From assembly GCA_964059195.1 (NCBI GenBank), contig CAXKWD010000006.1, forward strand, positions 135,902,039 to 135,966,038: 64,000 bases of DNA. Reading direction: 5' to 3'. This DNA comes from Ectobius pallidus. Lineage: Eukaryota; Arthropoda; Insecta; Blattodea; Ectobiidae. The stretch's first letter is position 1, and every line of letters begins with the position of its first letter. The position numbers and the translations under genes are program-made. The notes under the pieces are model-generated. The model searched no databases. It was not told the origin of the DNA and saw nothing but the letters and a program-made list of their open reading frames with translations. Positions 15,001-25,476 of this stretch are shown piece after piece.

Positions 15001-17005
15001 TCAGAGGTTAGCCTTCTCGGTATTCTGGGCGCGTTTTCGAAATTTTCAAAGGGGTTAGCCTTCTCGGAATTCTGGGCGCATTTTGCGGAATTTTCAAAGG
15101 TGTTAGCGTTCTCGGAATTCTGGGCGCATTTTTCGAAATTTTCAAAGGGGTTAGCCTTCTCGGAATTTTGGGCGCATTTTTCGAAATTTTCAAAGGGGTT
15201 AGCTTTCTCGGAATTCTGGGCGCATTTTTCTAAATTTTCAAAGGGGTTAGCCTTCTCGGAATTCTGGGCGCATTTTTCGAAATTTTCAAAGTGGTTAGCC
15301 TTCTCGGAATTCTGGGCGCATTTTTCGAAATTTTCAAAGGGGTTAGCCTTCTCGGAATTCTGGGCGCATTTTTCGAAATTTTCAAAGGGGTTAGCCTTCT
15401 CGGAATTCTGGGCTCATTTTTCTAAATTTTCAAAGGGGTTAGCCTTTTCGGAATTCTGGGCGCATTTTTCGAAAATTTCAAAGGGGTTCTCGGAATTTCG
15501 GAATTCTGGGCGCATTTTTCGAAATTTTCAAAGGGGTTAGCCTTCTCGGAATTCGGGCGCATTTTTCGAAATTTTCTAAGGGGTTAGCCTTCTTGGAATT
15601 CTGGGCGCATTTTACGAAATTTTCTAAGGGGTTAGCCTTCTTGGAATTCTGGGCGCATTTTTCGAAATTTTCAAAGGGGTTAGCCTTCTCGGAATTCTGG
15701 GTGAATTTTTCGAAATTTTCAAAGGAGTTAGCCATCTAGGAATTCTGGGCACATTTTTCGAAATTTTCAAAGGGGTTAGCCTTCTCGGAATTCTGGGCGC
15801 ATTTTACGAAAATTTCAAAGGGTTTAGCCTTCTCGGAATTCAGGGCGCATTTTTCGAAATTTTCAAAGGGGCTAGCCTTCTCGGAATTCTGGGCGCATTT
15901 TCGAAATTTTCAAAGGGGTTAGCCTTCTCTGAATTCTGGGCGCATTTTCCGAAATTTCAAAGGGACTAGCCTTCTCGGAATTCTGGGCGCAGTTTTCGAA
16001 ATTTTCAAAGGGGTTAGCCTTCTCGGAATTCTGGGCGCATTTATAGAAATTTTCAAAGGGGTTAGCCTTCTCGGAATTCTGGGCGCATTTTTCGAAATTT
16101 TCAAAGGGGTTAGCGTTCTCGGAATTCTGGGCGCATTTTTCGAAATTTTCAAAGGGGTTAGCTTTCTCGGAATTCTGGGCGCATTTTTCGAAATTTTCAA
16201 AGGGGTTAGCCTTCTCGGAATTCTGGGCGCATTTTTCGAAATTTTCAAAGGGGTTAGCCTTCTCGGAATTCTGGGCGCATTTTTCTAAATTTTCAAAGGG
16301 GTTAGCCTTCTCGGAATTCTGGGCGCATTTTTCGAAATTTTCAAATTGGTTAGCCTTCTCGGAATTCTGGGCGGATTTTTCGAAATTTTCGAAGGGGTTA
16401 GCCTTCTCGGAATTCTGGGCGCATTTTTGGAAATGTTCAAAGGGGTTAGCCTTCTCGGAATTCTGGGCGCATTTATCGAAATTTTCAAAGGGGCTAGCCT
16501 TCTCGGAATTCTAGGCGCATTTTTCGAAATTTTCAAACCCCTTTGAAAATTCCTTCTCGGAATTCTGGGCGCATTTTTCGAAATTTTCAAAGGGGTTAGC
16601 CTTTTCGGAATTCTGGGCGCATTTTTCGAAATTTTCAAAGGGGTTAGCTTTCTCGGAATTCTGGGCGCATTTTTCGAAATTTTCAAAGGGGTTAGTCTTC
16701 TCGGAATTCTGGGCGCATTTTTCGAAATTTTCAAAGGGGTTAACCTTCTCGGAATTCTGGGCGCATTTATCGAAATTTTCAAAGGGGTTATCTTCTCGGA
16801 ATTCTGGGCGCATTTTTCGAAATTTTCAAAGGGGTTAGCCTTCTCGGAATTCTGGGCGCATTTTTCGAAATTTTCAAAGGGGTTAGCCTTCTCGGAATTC
16901 TGTGCGCATTTTTCGAAATTTTCAATTTTAGGAATTCTGGGCGCATTTTTCGAAATTTTCAAAGGGGTTAGCCTTCTCGGTACTCCGGGCGCATTTTTCG
17001 AAATT
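1..17005 (+). repeat. 48-bp satellite, array 1
   Basis: About 350 head-to-tail monomers of 48 bp run from the window edge to 17,005. The monomer begins GGGGTTAGCCTTCTCGG, contains GAATTC, then GGGCGCA, the 8-bp palindrome TTTCGAAA, and ends TTTTCAAA. Monomers differ by a few substitutions and by small indels such as a shortened GGGGTTCTCGG form. Nine monomers carry a foldback junction (1,663; 5,084; 6,338; 7,634; 9,129; 10,474; 11,770; 13,643; 16,528) and mark higher-order periods. Because 48 is divisible by three and the consensus lacks stops in four of six frames, frames of hundreds of codons appear on both strands; they are not genes. The array stops abruptly inside a monomer at 17,005. 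Confidence 0.97.
6191..11800 (+). repeat. higher-order duplication inside array 1 (about 4.1 kb offset)
   Basis: The monomer series from about 6,191 to 7,660 reappears, variant by variant, at about 10,327 to 11,790. The offset is 4,136 bp (for example 6,463 to 10,599 and 7,138 to 11,274), with only scattered substitutions. A second overlapping duplication has offset about 6,009 bp (7,520-8,947 against 13,529-14,956). These are multi-kilobase tandem duplications of diverged monomers, as expected from unequal exchange. Exact limits need a dot plot. Confidence 0.8.
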
Positions 17006-17997
17006 CATGTAATGAATTTCATCTAAGTCTTTCAATCCAGAGCAGTCGGGAATATTTTCAAAATTTATAGCATGCAGCACAAAGCAATGTAATTATTTTT
17101 CTTTTATTTTTAACTTTATTTTATTTATAATTGTTGTAATTGAGATAGTATTGTTTAATTGATTTGTTTTAGTACCCTTTCGTTGTTGTTGTTGGGATTT
17201 TTCTTCATTTGATTCTACTATGTAGGCCTAATATTGTAGTTATTGCAGTTTTGATGAGATCTTTGCAAATATGGCCAGTTAATAAATGAAAATTGAAAGA
17301 ATACTATTACCTGTACAATATATAGGATTCTTCTTACTTCAAGTCTACAATTTAATGAATTTTTATTGAGATCTTCAGGCAAAAGTCGTCTTCTCTTCGC
17401 TCTAGAACCGCAATATGTGTAGTAGCCGGTGAGAACTGATATGATCGTACATATTACACTCTACTATATGGGGAAGTCAGGCACACGAATATAGGCAAAT
17501 CCTCCAATTTATAGGCGATTATATTACGCTAATGCACTTGTAAATATTTTATCGAAGATCTGAAGTCACCTATTATTTATAGATTAGTGCCATTAGCGAG
17601 GAATATTAGCGTACAAATAAATAGCAATTCATGAAATTGATGTTTTCATTTTATGTTGCTTTGAATCATGATCATTGTTTAACAGAAGTCTCTTCATCTA
17701 TTTTAAGTTCTATTTTACGGGATGAGCTGGTTTAGAAAAAGAAAAGGGGGCTAGCACGTTTTAAAGATTTTACAGGATGTCCCCAGATCAAACTGTTGTT
17801 CTCTTCGCTTTCATACAAATGAATAGGCTAATTTACTATCTTCATTTTAAATCCTACAAATACTATTATTCCAAATACTAGTAGTATCGTGTCCCTACAA
17901 TCATTTTCAAATCAAAATAACATAAATAACCAAAAAACAAAACATAAATATAAGCAAACACGATAGGCCAATTTAGTTTTGCTCAAAACATTATTTA
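17006..17997. other. AT-rich unique sequence, no gene seen
   Basis: About 1 kb between the end of satellite array 1 and the mariner terminal repeat. It is AT-rich with stops in every frame, and has no tRNA, domain or clear repeat that I can recognise. It may represent the DNA that hosted the mariner insertion. Confidence 0.6.
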
Positions 17998-18095
17998 CGA
18001 GGGTTGATCAGAAAAAATGTTACAATTCGAATAAAGAAATATTTATGAACAATAAACAGAAAATACAAAAGGGAATTAAGAGGCATACACGTCTA

Positions 18096-18539
18096 TCACT
18101 TTTCCACATAATCGACACTAAGCATTTATCAGAATGTACAAGCAATTTGTTTAACCTGTCTTGGTAGAAATCAGGTCCCTGTCCATTGAGCCAGGTTTCG
18201 GCGGATGTTTTCACAGCCCTGTCTGAAGGAGAAACCGACTACCGGGTAAGTACTCCTTCAACTTCGGAAACAGGAAATAGTCACTGGGTGCCAAATCTGG
18301 GCTGTATGGGGGTGACTCCAGATTTCCCACCCGAACCGTCACAACAATTTCTGCGTTGCTTGAGCAGTATGGGGCCTGGCATTGTCATGCAGAAGGATGA
18401 CACCTTCACTCAACATGCCGGTTGTTTGCGTCGGATGGCTTCGCGTAACCGTGTCAAAGTGGCACAATAACGAGACCAATTTTCTAAGCGTCTTTCCATT
18501 TCAATCGTCCTGAACCGTCTAGGAACTTTCGCTACCTAC
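18096..18539 (-). pseudogene. mariner transposase, C-terminal remnant (DD34D)
   Basis: Read leftwards, this shows the C-terminal part of a mariner transposase, the DDE enzyme that cuts and rejoins the element ends. Visible in order are RYCATLTRLREAIRR (from about 18,475), LLHDNARPHTA with the second catalytic Asp at 18,386-18,384, SPPYSPDLAPSDYFLFPKLK with the third Asp at 18,282-18,280, AETWLNGQGPDFYQD, and a terminal DYVEK followed by TGA at 18,096-18,098. With one 1-bp deletion restored, the two Asp codons are 35 codons apart, matching D34D. The copy is dead: an in-frame TGA lies at 18,341-18,339 and there are at least four frame changes (before the LLHDN block, between the two Asp codons, before AETWL, and before DYVEK). 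The N-terminal DNA-binding domain and first Asp are missing; the hAT insertion begins where this remnant ends. Confidence 0.92.
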
Positions 18540-18825
18540 TAGAGATGGGAATCTGTTACTTTTTTGGAACAGTTACGTTACTGTTACAGTTACACGAAAG
18601 TAACTGTTATTTATAACCGTTACCTGTTACTTTTCTTGTATATTACCAAATACTCTCAATAAGTAATACCGTCCACTCCCTGTCTTTTTCCGGGACACGC
18701 TACTACTAGCGCCGCCAGTGAGCAGGAATGGGCAGTTACTCGTCAGCTGATATAGTTAACGTTTGTTTGTTGTGTTTTTTTGTACGAAAATATAATATAA
18801 ATTCTAGTAAAACAGGGTGCCCACG

Positions 18826-19180
18826 GGGGGGGGGGGGTTAAGACGCAGACTGCGTCATTGAAATTTCTGGGGGGGGGGGAATATTATCGTGTTATGAATT
18901 TTCTGGCCGGGGGTTGAAAATTGTTGCAAAATTAGAGTTTTATATGTGATAAATAAAAACGGCCAAGTTCTATAACTTCAAAAGGTCTCTTTTAATTCTT
19001 TATAAAGATAAAGATGAAGAATTTCGACAGCCATGGGCGTACCCGTATTAATTATTATCGTCAGTTGTTTTTCTTTTAATACAATTATTATAATTGCAGA
19101 AGTTTTACCAAATCGACAACATGGAAGCAGAATCCACAGTGGATTAGGAAAGGTTTTTTTTTTGGGGGGGGGGGGGTTCA
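18826..19180. repeat. G-homopolymer tracts and linker
   Basis: Runs of roughly 10 to 13 G occur near 18,826, 18,871 and 19,165, in AT-rich linker that shows no coding signal. Similar G or C runs adjoin the 145-bp repeats that follow, for example at 19,655-19,666. Homopolymer length here may be affected by sequencing error. Confidence 0.6.
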
Positions 19181-19376
19181 GACCCCCAAGAGTCAAAACC
19201 TAAAATTCTATATTTGTATTTAAAAAATATATTTATTTAATTAAACAAGAATTGTTGGTGTGACATATATGATATAGCAGTTATTTTCTTTTCATAACAT
19301 AATGAGTAGGCCTATTATGTCCACTGTTCCATGTGCTATTTAACTTTTCTTATAAATAGTAATATGTATTATAATT

Positions 19377-19955
19377 TAGGTAACAATTTCATGTTTAAGT
19401 TGCCATGTCTTAGAGTATAGTAAACAAATTTGCTAACTAGTTTTTCAGTGCTAAAATAGCGTAAAATATGATTTTCATTCGTTCAACATTTAAAAATTTC
19501 CCGGGGGTGGACACACGACTTAGGTAACATTTTCTTGTTTACATTGGCATGTCTAGAGTATGGTAAAAAAATTTCCTAACTAGTTTATTCGTGCTAAAAT
19601 AGCGTAAAATGTGATTTTCATGAATTCAATATTTTAAAACTTTCTGGGGCTGGACCCCCCCCCCCCAATTTAGGTAATGATTTCTTATGTACATTGAAAT
19701 GTCTTAGAGTATGGTAAACAAATTTCATAACTAGTTTTCAGTGCTAAAATAGCGTAAAATGTGATTTTCAATAGTTCAATGTTTAAAAAATTCCCGGGGT
19801 GGACATCCGACTTAGGTAACATTTTCTTGTTTACATTGGCATGTCTTAGAGTATGGTAAACAAATTTCTTAACTAGTTTTTGAGTGCTAAAATAGCGTAA
19901 AATGTGATTTTCATTAGTTCAATATTTAAAAATTTTCTGGGATGGACCCTCGACC
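19377..19955 (+). repeat. four-copy tandem repeat, about 145 bp
   Basis: Four copies begin with TAGGTAA at 19,377, 19,521, 19,671 and 19,813 (spacings 144, 150 and 142). Each contains a CATGTCTTAGAGTATGG-like block, then GTGCTAAAATAGCGTAAAAT, and ends in a G-rich TGGAC stretch. Divergence between copies is moderate. No open frame is conserved. The array lies within the hAT-like element. Confidence 0.85.
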
Positions 19956-20559
19956 CCTTTTTGGGGGGTATTCCAAACCCCCCGGCACTTCCGACCCTCC
20001 CCGCAATTATTTTCTGGCTACTTATTACATTATTAATATAAAATACAAAGTGGCCCAAGAAGTTAAAGCGACAAAAAATAAATTAATAACAAAAATTGCC
20101 CCCCTCCCTAGAAAATATCATATGGGCGCCCTTGTCGACAGGCAATTGGGTTGGGGGTGAGCAATGAAGTTTGGGGGGTGAGCAATGAAGTTTTTTGGGG
20201 GGGCACCCCTGAGTAAAATAATAAATACAACATAGGCCTAAAGAAAATGTCCGGATATGTAGGTGGCATGATATGTGCCGGCTATGGTTGTAATGATTAT
20301 TTTTAGAGTGAAAGAAGTAAAATAGTTAATTAGAGTGTGTACAAGACTGATTCATTCATATGTTCATTGGCTTACCATCCGAATTGTTTTACATGTAAAA
20401 ATTTCAAATTAAAAAAAAAAAGTATATATTGTACAAAGTATCTTGCAAATCGTATGAATTAAAATTTAAAGCTGATTTTCACGAAAATGTATTAAAGTGA
20501 AACAATTAGTTTTGATACATATTAAAAAAAAGTGTGTGTGGAACGCCATGCGGCAGAAG

Positions 20560-21020
20560 TGAAACTTTTTTTTTTTTTTTTTTTTCAATTTTGGATTATT
20601 GGATTTTTCTAATTTTGGATTGTTGAACTTTTTAATATTGGGTTTTTGGACTTTTTAGATTTTGGATTTTTTAAATTTCTGACCTTTTAATTCTTTAATT
20701 TTGGACTTTTAATTTTTTTTTACATTTTAGATCATTGAATTTTTTTAGTTTTGTATTTTTTAATTTTTTATTTTTATTTTGGATTTTTTTATTTTTATAT
20801 TTTAGAATTTCGGATATTTATGTTTTAAATTTTGGATATTAAGATTTTTTAATTTTGGATTTTTTTATTTTTTATTTTGGACTTATTAATTTTGGTTCTT
20901 TGAATTTTTTGATTTTGAAATTTTAGATTATTTAAATGTTGGATCTTTGATTTTTTATTTTTTGTATATTTTAATTTTGAATTTTTTAACTTTTTAAATG
21001 TTGGATTTTTTAATTTTTGG
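20560..21020 (+). repeat. T-rich low-complexity region (TTTTGGATT-like)
   Basis: About 460 bp of T-rich sequence made of irregular repeats of TTTTGGA and TTTTTAATTTT. It is preceded by a run of about 22 T. No genes are visible. Confidence 0.85.
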
Positions 21021-21585
21021 ACTTTGTAAGTTTTGGATAAGCCTAATCATTGAGTTGATTGTTTTCTGTACAGTCCGTTCCGTCACACCTCACTAATTTC
21101 GTGACGATTTTGAGCGTTACATAAGCTCTCGATTTACCCCTACCGCGGATAAAGAAGTTTTACTAAAAAAATCAGCGTTATCGTCATTTAATTAAGTTAG
21201 TTTAGCGATAGTATAAATTATGTTATTTCCCGACCTAATTCCTGCATTATCAAGCACAAAAATAAGTTACTGTGTCATCAGGACTTTGAAAAACAAATTT
21301 ATTTCTGCAGGTTCATTAAGTAGCTTCTGAGACTGCTGCCCATTCCCACTCAACAGATGGCACCTCTGTACTAGTGGACAGTTTGAACAAAGGGAATAGA
21401 GTAGAGTGGGCGGTATTCTTATTGAGAGTATTTGATATTACGTAGTTAATCGCCAGATCACTTCCCACTTGTAGGGGAATGCCCTTTATCTCCCCCCCCC
21501 ATAATGGTTATGGACGTAGCCAAGGCTGGGGCTCTAGGGAGGGACCCCCCGAAATAAAAAACAGTTGTAAAATTTAGCTTTCAAT

Positions 21586-21951
21586 TAGGGATGATAATCG
21601 ATAGTTAAAATATCGAGGATAAAATCGGAGATAACCATCGATATGACGATAATATCGGCCTGAAAACATCGATGTATTTAGACAAAAAACATCGATGTAT
21701 ATTTAAAAAAGGCCATGGTATCAGAAAATTAGGCAAAATTCATAAATAAACAGAAGTATTTCCATGAAAACAATCGATGTAAAAAATCAATGTTTTGGGA
21801 AATTAAGCTCCTGTAAATAAAATTATATCGTAGAACCAAGGTAGCCTATTAATCTTCTTTTTGTTACAAAAACATCCATGTCGGGGAGAAACATCGATGT
21901 AACAAATACATCAGTTGTTTTCCATCGATGTAAAAAACATCGATTATCGTC
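21586..21951. repeat. ATCGATGT-rich block with possible terminal inverted repeats
   Basis: The block holds many copies of ACATCGATGT or close variants. It starts TAGGGATGATAATCGAT (21,586) and ends ATCGATTATCGTCAT (about 21,951), which are approximate inverted repeats. The TAGGGATG start resembles a hAT end, so this could be a degraded miniature element. I could not identify a target duplication. No coding capacity is apparent. Confidence 0.5.
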
Positions 21952-21962
21952 ATGAAAATAAA

Positions 21963-22918
21963 CTTTTTGGAATTTTCCTGTGGTTTACAGCCTAAAAGAT
22001 ATAAGTATACCAAATTTCTAGTTTCTAGCTCATCTGGAAGTGGGCAAGCATTCATGTCAGTGAGCGAGCCCTTTTTTCGGAGGTTTTTAGGGCTAAAAAT
22101 ATAAAAACTACTTTTTGGAATTTTCCTGTGGTTTACAGCCTAAAAGTTATATGTGTACCAAATTTAAAGTTTCTAGCTGTAATGTCAGTGAGCGAGCCCT
22201 TTTTCGGGGGTTATAGTGCTAAAAATTTAAAAAAGTACTCTTTTTTTTGGAATTTTCCTATGGTTTACAGCCTAAAAGCTATATGTGTACCAAATTTATA
22301 GTTTCTAGCTCATCTGGAAGTGGGCAAACAGTAATGTCAGTGAGCGAGCCTTTTTTCGGGGGTTATAGGGCTAAACATTTTTAAAAATTACTTTTTTGGA
22401 ATTTTCCTATGGTTCACAGCCTAAAAACTACATGTGTACCAAATTTCAAGTTTCTAGCTCTTCTGGAAGTGAGCAAACAGTAATGTCAGTGAGCGAGCCC
22501 TTTTTCGGGAGTTTTTAGAGCCAAAAATAAAAAAAAACACACTTTTTGGAATTTTCCTGTGGTTTACAGCCTAATAACTATATGTGTACCAAATTTCAAG
22601 TTTCTAGCTCATCTCGAAGTGAGCGAGCCCTTTTTCGGAGGTTTTTAGGGCTAAAAATTAAAAAAAATTACTTTTTGAAATTTTCCTGTGGTTTAGAGCC
22701 AAAAAGCTATATGTGTACCAAATTTAAAGTTTCTAGCTCATCTGGAAGTGGGCAAACGTTAATGTGAGTGAGCGAGCCCTTACTCGGGGGTTTTAGGGCT
22801 AAAAATTAAAAAAAAAACTTTTTGGAATTTTCCTGTGGTTTACAGCCTAAAAGCTATATGTGTACCAAATTTCAAGTTTCTAGCTCATCTGGAAGTGGGC
22901 AAACATTAATGTCAGTGA
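21963..22918 (+). repeat. seven-copy tandem repeat, about 145 bp
   Basis: Copies start with CTTTTTGGAATTTTCCTGTG or a variant at 21,963, 22,111, 22,243, 22,391, 22,542, 22,671 and 22,818 (spacings 129 to 151). Each runs through GTTTACAGCCTAAAAG, GTGTACCAAATTT, a TTTCTAGCTCATCTGGAAG block and GTCAGTGAGCGAGCCC. Short open frames on both strands are by-products of the period. The last copy runs directly into a GTCA microsatellite. Confidence 0.88.
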
Positions 22919-22959
22919 GTCAGTCAGTCAGTCAGTCAGTCAGTCAGTCAGTCAGTCAG
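22919..22959 (+). repeat. (GTCA)n microsatellite
   Basis: About ten uninterrupted GTCA units at the end of the 145-bp array. The seed GTCAGTGAG is already present in the array units, so slippage from the unit is the likely origin. Confidence 0.95.
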
Positions 22960-23214
22960 CCGTGTGGCTTTGTATTATAGGGATTTTATTATTAGTAGTA
23001 AAATTATCAATATTATTTCGAATAACTTACTACAGTTATTGAATTCATATTTCATGCTATATACCCACATTCTAAGTTTAAATTATCCAGTAAAGGCAAT
23101 ATCGTATTTTGATAAATTTTTAAGTGGTTTGTAAAGCAAGAAATATATATGAGATCAGACAGCATGAATTCTATGCATGAACTCTTTACGCCCATTAATA
23201 ATTAAGAAAATAAC

Positions 23215-23345
23215 TTTTTTAAATTTATTTATTTTATTATTTTTATTTTTTGTTATTTTTTATTCTTATTTTTTTTTTTTTTTTTTTATTTTTTTGTTTT
23301 TTATTATTTTAATTTTTTATTTTTTTATTATTTTTATTTTTTAAG
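23215..23345 (+). repeat. T/A low-complexity tract
   Basis: About 130 bp of TTTATTTT-type sequence including a run of roughly 20 T. Nothing else is visible. Confidence 0.85.
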
Positions 23346-23390
23346 TCACGGATAAAACACTTGTAACAGAAATATTAGAATTAACTGTAA

Positions 23391-23610
23391 CAGGTCAGAG
23401 TAACTGGAGCAGGTGGAAATAACAGTAACAGGTCAGAGTAACTGGAGCAGGTGGAAATAACAGTAACGGGTCCGAGTAACTGGAGCAGGCGAGAGTAACA
23501 GTAACAGGTCAGAATAACTGGAGCAGGTGGAAATAACAGTAACGGGTCCGTGTAACTGGAGCAGGTGGAAATAACAGTAACGGGTCCGTGTAACTGGAGC
23601 AGGTGAAAAT
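23391..23610 (+). repeat. 38-bp GTAAC minisatellite
   Basis: Roughly six copies of a 38-bp unit containing GAGTAACTGGAGCAGG and AACAGTAAC (for example CAGGTCAGAG at 23,391 and 23,429). The GTAAC core matches the words crowded at both ends of the surrounding hAT-like element. The array may therefore be an internal amplification of its subterminal binding repeats. Confidence 0.85.
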
Positions 23611-23639
23611 AATGTAACGAGTGTAACTCTCGACACGTT

Positions 23640-24460
23640 ACTTTGTTCCAGACCAGTTACATTCGCTCGACACCGACAAATTTCTCAACGCAACTAATAA
23701 TAACAATAATAATAAGTAAATAAATAAAATAAAAAAAAGTATTAAAAAAACCCTGAGAAAAAGGAGAGCTGCTGAGAAATTTGGAGAAACTATACAGAAT
23801 TCTTATATATTTATATATCTTCACACTCTAGCGGCCGTAATTTTGAAGGTATTTGAACCAAATTTTATTATGTTATTTCTAGGCCCAATAGGCCCAATGA
23901 GCAAAATTGGCCCAAGTGGGGGGGGGTTCGTGGGAGGGGGTTGAAATTTTGAAAAAATTATATCTCGGCCCCTATGAAGTATAGAGAGAAACTTTGTTGG
24001 AATAAATTAGAGTACTCCCTATGGAGTTCACAGTGACAGTAACGATTCGGGGGTTTTAGGGGTACGAGTAGAGGTGGGGGATGGAAATTCGAAATTTTTG
24101 AAACCACGTCTTGTGGGGTATCGTTGAAAAGCTCTTGATGAGTACTCTACAAATCAATACCTAGTTTCTCGATAGCTCTCATATAAGGCGAGATTTGAAT
24201 GTTTTAAAAAAGTGCTCTTTCCTCTTTTTTTGCAGTTATTATTGCGGGTTTATCATGCCAAGGCTAAAGAAGAAGAGAACTGCGCAGTGACAATAAATTA
24301 AACCAAAAGCACTTCGAAATCTACCTCAGCCTGTAGGCCTGCCTAAAGGGATTTTATTTCACTTCACACAAATGCAATTAATAGGAAATGATCAATCTCC
24401 GCCATTTCATGCAGATGTCTAAACTTAAATAGATGAATTTTCGCTTCTCATTGCAATGAT
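23640..24460. other. hAT-like element interior, no gene seen
   Basis: Mixed AT-rich sequence with an (AAT)n-like stretch near 23,697-23,740, a G-rich tract near 23,918-23,940 and scattered GGCCCAA words. All frames are broken, and I recognise no domain or RNA. Confidence 0.55.
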
Positions 24461-24536
24461 TGCTCGATGGCGTAGTGGGTAAGATGAAGGGCTAATATGC
24501 TAGCGTTCCCGTGTTCGGATCTCCTTGGGTCGAACA
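24461..24536 (+). repeat. tRNA-like SINE head (degenerate)
   Basis: TGGCGTAGTGG at 24,468-24,478 fits the Pol III A-box consensus. GTGTTCGGATCTCC about 33 bp later resembles a B box with one mismatch at a key position. The spacing fits a tRNA-derived promoter. No A-rich tail or target duplication was clear, so it is probably an old SINE fragment. Confidence 0.55.
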
Positions 24537-25050
24537 TTTAAAGGATAGGAATAGATAGGTAGGGTAAAGGAGAAAACGGATTGAATAGTAGGAAAGGGTA
24601 AAGAAGTGGTGAAAGGGGGGAGTCAGAATTTCCAATACTGCTAGTAGTTCCACCATTCAAATCTAGATGTCTCGAGTGGGAAGAGCTAAAGGGACGATCT
24701 GTTTTTCCCTCGTTTTTTAATAAAAAATCCCGGGGGAGGACCCCCATTTTTTGGATTTCCAAATAATAGCAAACTTTCGTCTGTGTCGGTCCCTCCTTTC
24801 AGTATTTTCTGGTTCCGCCTTTGGTTGAGACGAAAATAAGATATCCTAGGAGGAGCTTTGGTAACCGTTACTTTTGATTTTTTGTAACAGGTCGTTACCG
24901 TTACATACATGTAACAGTTACAAAGTAACAGTTACAAGAAATATTCCCCATCTCTACTAACTACCCGCAAACCAGCTGTATGACAAGTAGTGCCATCTGT
25001 CTCCACACTGGAGAAACAAAAGTTTTCCATAATGTGTAGTTTTCAAATGC

Positions 25051-25234
25051 CGGTCTCCTTAGCCGCGGTAGCTAAGGCGTGCTGCCTTGGAGCCGTTGGT
25101 AAGGAGGCTGTGGGTTCGAGTCCCGCCTCGGGCATGGGTGTATCGTGTGTCATAAAGAAAAACACGGAAAACAAGAAAAGAACAGAAAAACAATGAAAAC
25201 AAGAAAATGAAAAGAAAAGAAAAGAAAAAAAAAA
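25051..25234 (+). mobile_element. tRNA-derived SINE inserted in mariner
   Basis: A tRNA-like head (about 25,051-25,137) carries an A-box-like segment TAGCCGCGGTAGC and a B box GGGTTCGAGTCCC. It is followed by an A-rich tail of AAAAG/AAAAC units to about 25,234. AAATGC flanks both sides (25,045-25,050 and 25,232-25,237), a short target duplication merging with the tail. Mariner sequence resumes at about 25,238, so the SINE arrived after the mariner. Confidence 0.8.
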
Positions 25235-25476
25235 TGCTGCGGCTTGTAACCTTTTTTTCTGATCAACCCTCGTAATACCTTCATTTCTTCCCATTCGTTC
25301 AGAGTCTTCAATGCATTATGATAGTGAAGGATTTGTCAATATTACTTCCTTTTTGCCTTTTATATAACTTCAAGAGGTGTAGGATTCATAATTTACTAAT
25401 ATACAACTTGACCATGTAGAAACTCAATGTGATAACCTCTCCTAAACAGTGGACCGAAAATTGCATTGGTAATGAT

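Larger units (their letters stand above)
18540..24956. mobile_element. hAT-like element without recognisable transposase, nested in mariner
   Basis: The left end TAGAGATGGGAAT (18,540) and the right end, TAGAGATGGGGAAT on the minus strand (24,956), form short terminal inverted repeats of hAT type. The flanks are CTACCTAC (18,532-18,539) and CTAACTAC (24,957-24,964), an 8-bp target duplication with one mismatch. Both subterminal regions (18,550-18,650 and 24,860-24,940) are packed with GTTAC/GTAAC words, as expected of hAT transposase-binding repeats. The 6.4-kb interior contains tandem repeats, low-complexity T-rich DNA and a tRNA-like head, with no transposase domain I can see. It is probably a non-autonomous element that accumulated repeats. 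Alternatively two related elements recombined, since 18,665-18,755 resembles 21,335-21,455 in inverted orientation. Confidence 0.75.
17998..25272 (-). mobile_element. mariner element, interrupted by nested insertions
   Basis: The ends are matching inverted repeats. The left end reads CGAGGGTTGATCAGAAAAAA from 17,998. The right end at 25,272, read on the minus strand, starts with the same bases, and both continue to a shared GTTACAA about 28 bp in. Each end is flanked by TA (17,996-17,997 and 25,273-25,274), the standard Tc1/mariner target duplication. Mariner-derived sequence totals only about 670 bp, against roughly 1.3 kb for a full element. The rest of the interval is a 6.4-kb hAT-like insertion at 18,540-24,956 and a SINE at about 25,051-25,234. 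The transposase lies on the minus strand and is broken. The subfamily is not determined. Confidence 0.9.

Noticed and set aside
1..17005. Centromere identity of the satellite (CENP-B-type box)
   Set aside because: I saw no match to the CENP-B box consensus in the monomer, and sequence alone cannot assign centromere function.
18186..18470. 94-codon plus-strand frame
   Set aside because: It is the antisense shadow of the mariner transposase remnant, whose HDNARPH and SPDLAPSD motifs read on the minus strand.
25043..25294. 83-codon minus-strand frame
   Set aside because: It lies entirely over the SINE and the mariner end, with Phe/Ser-rich residues coming from the A-rich tail.
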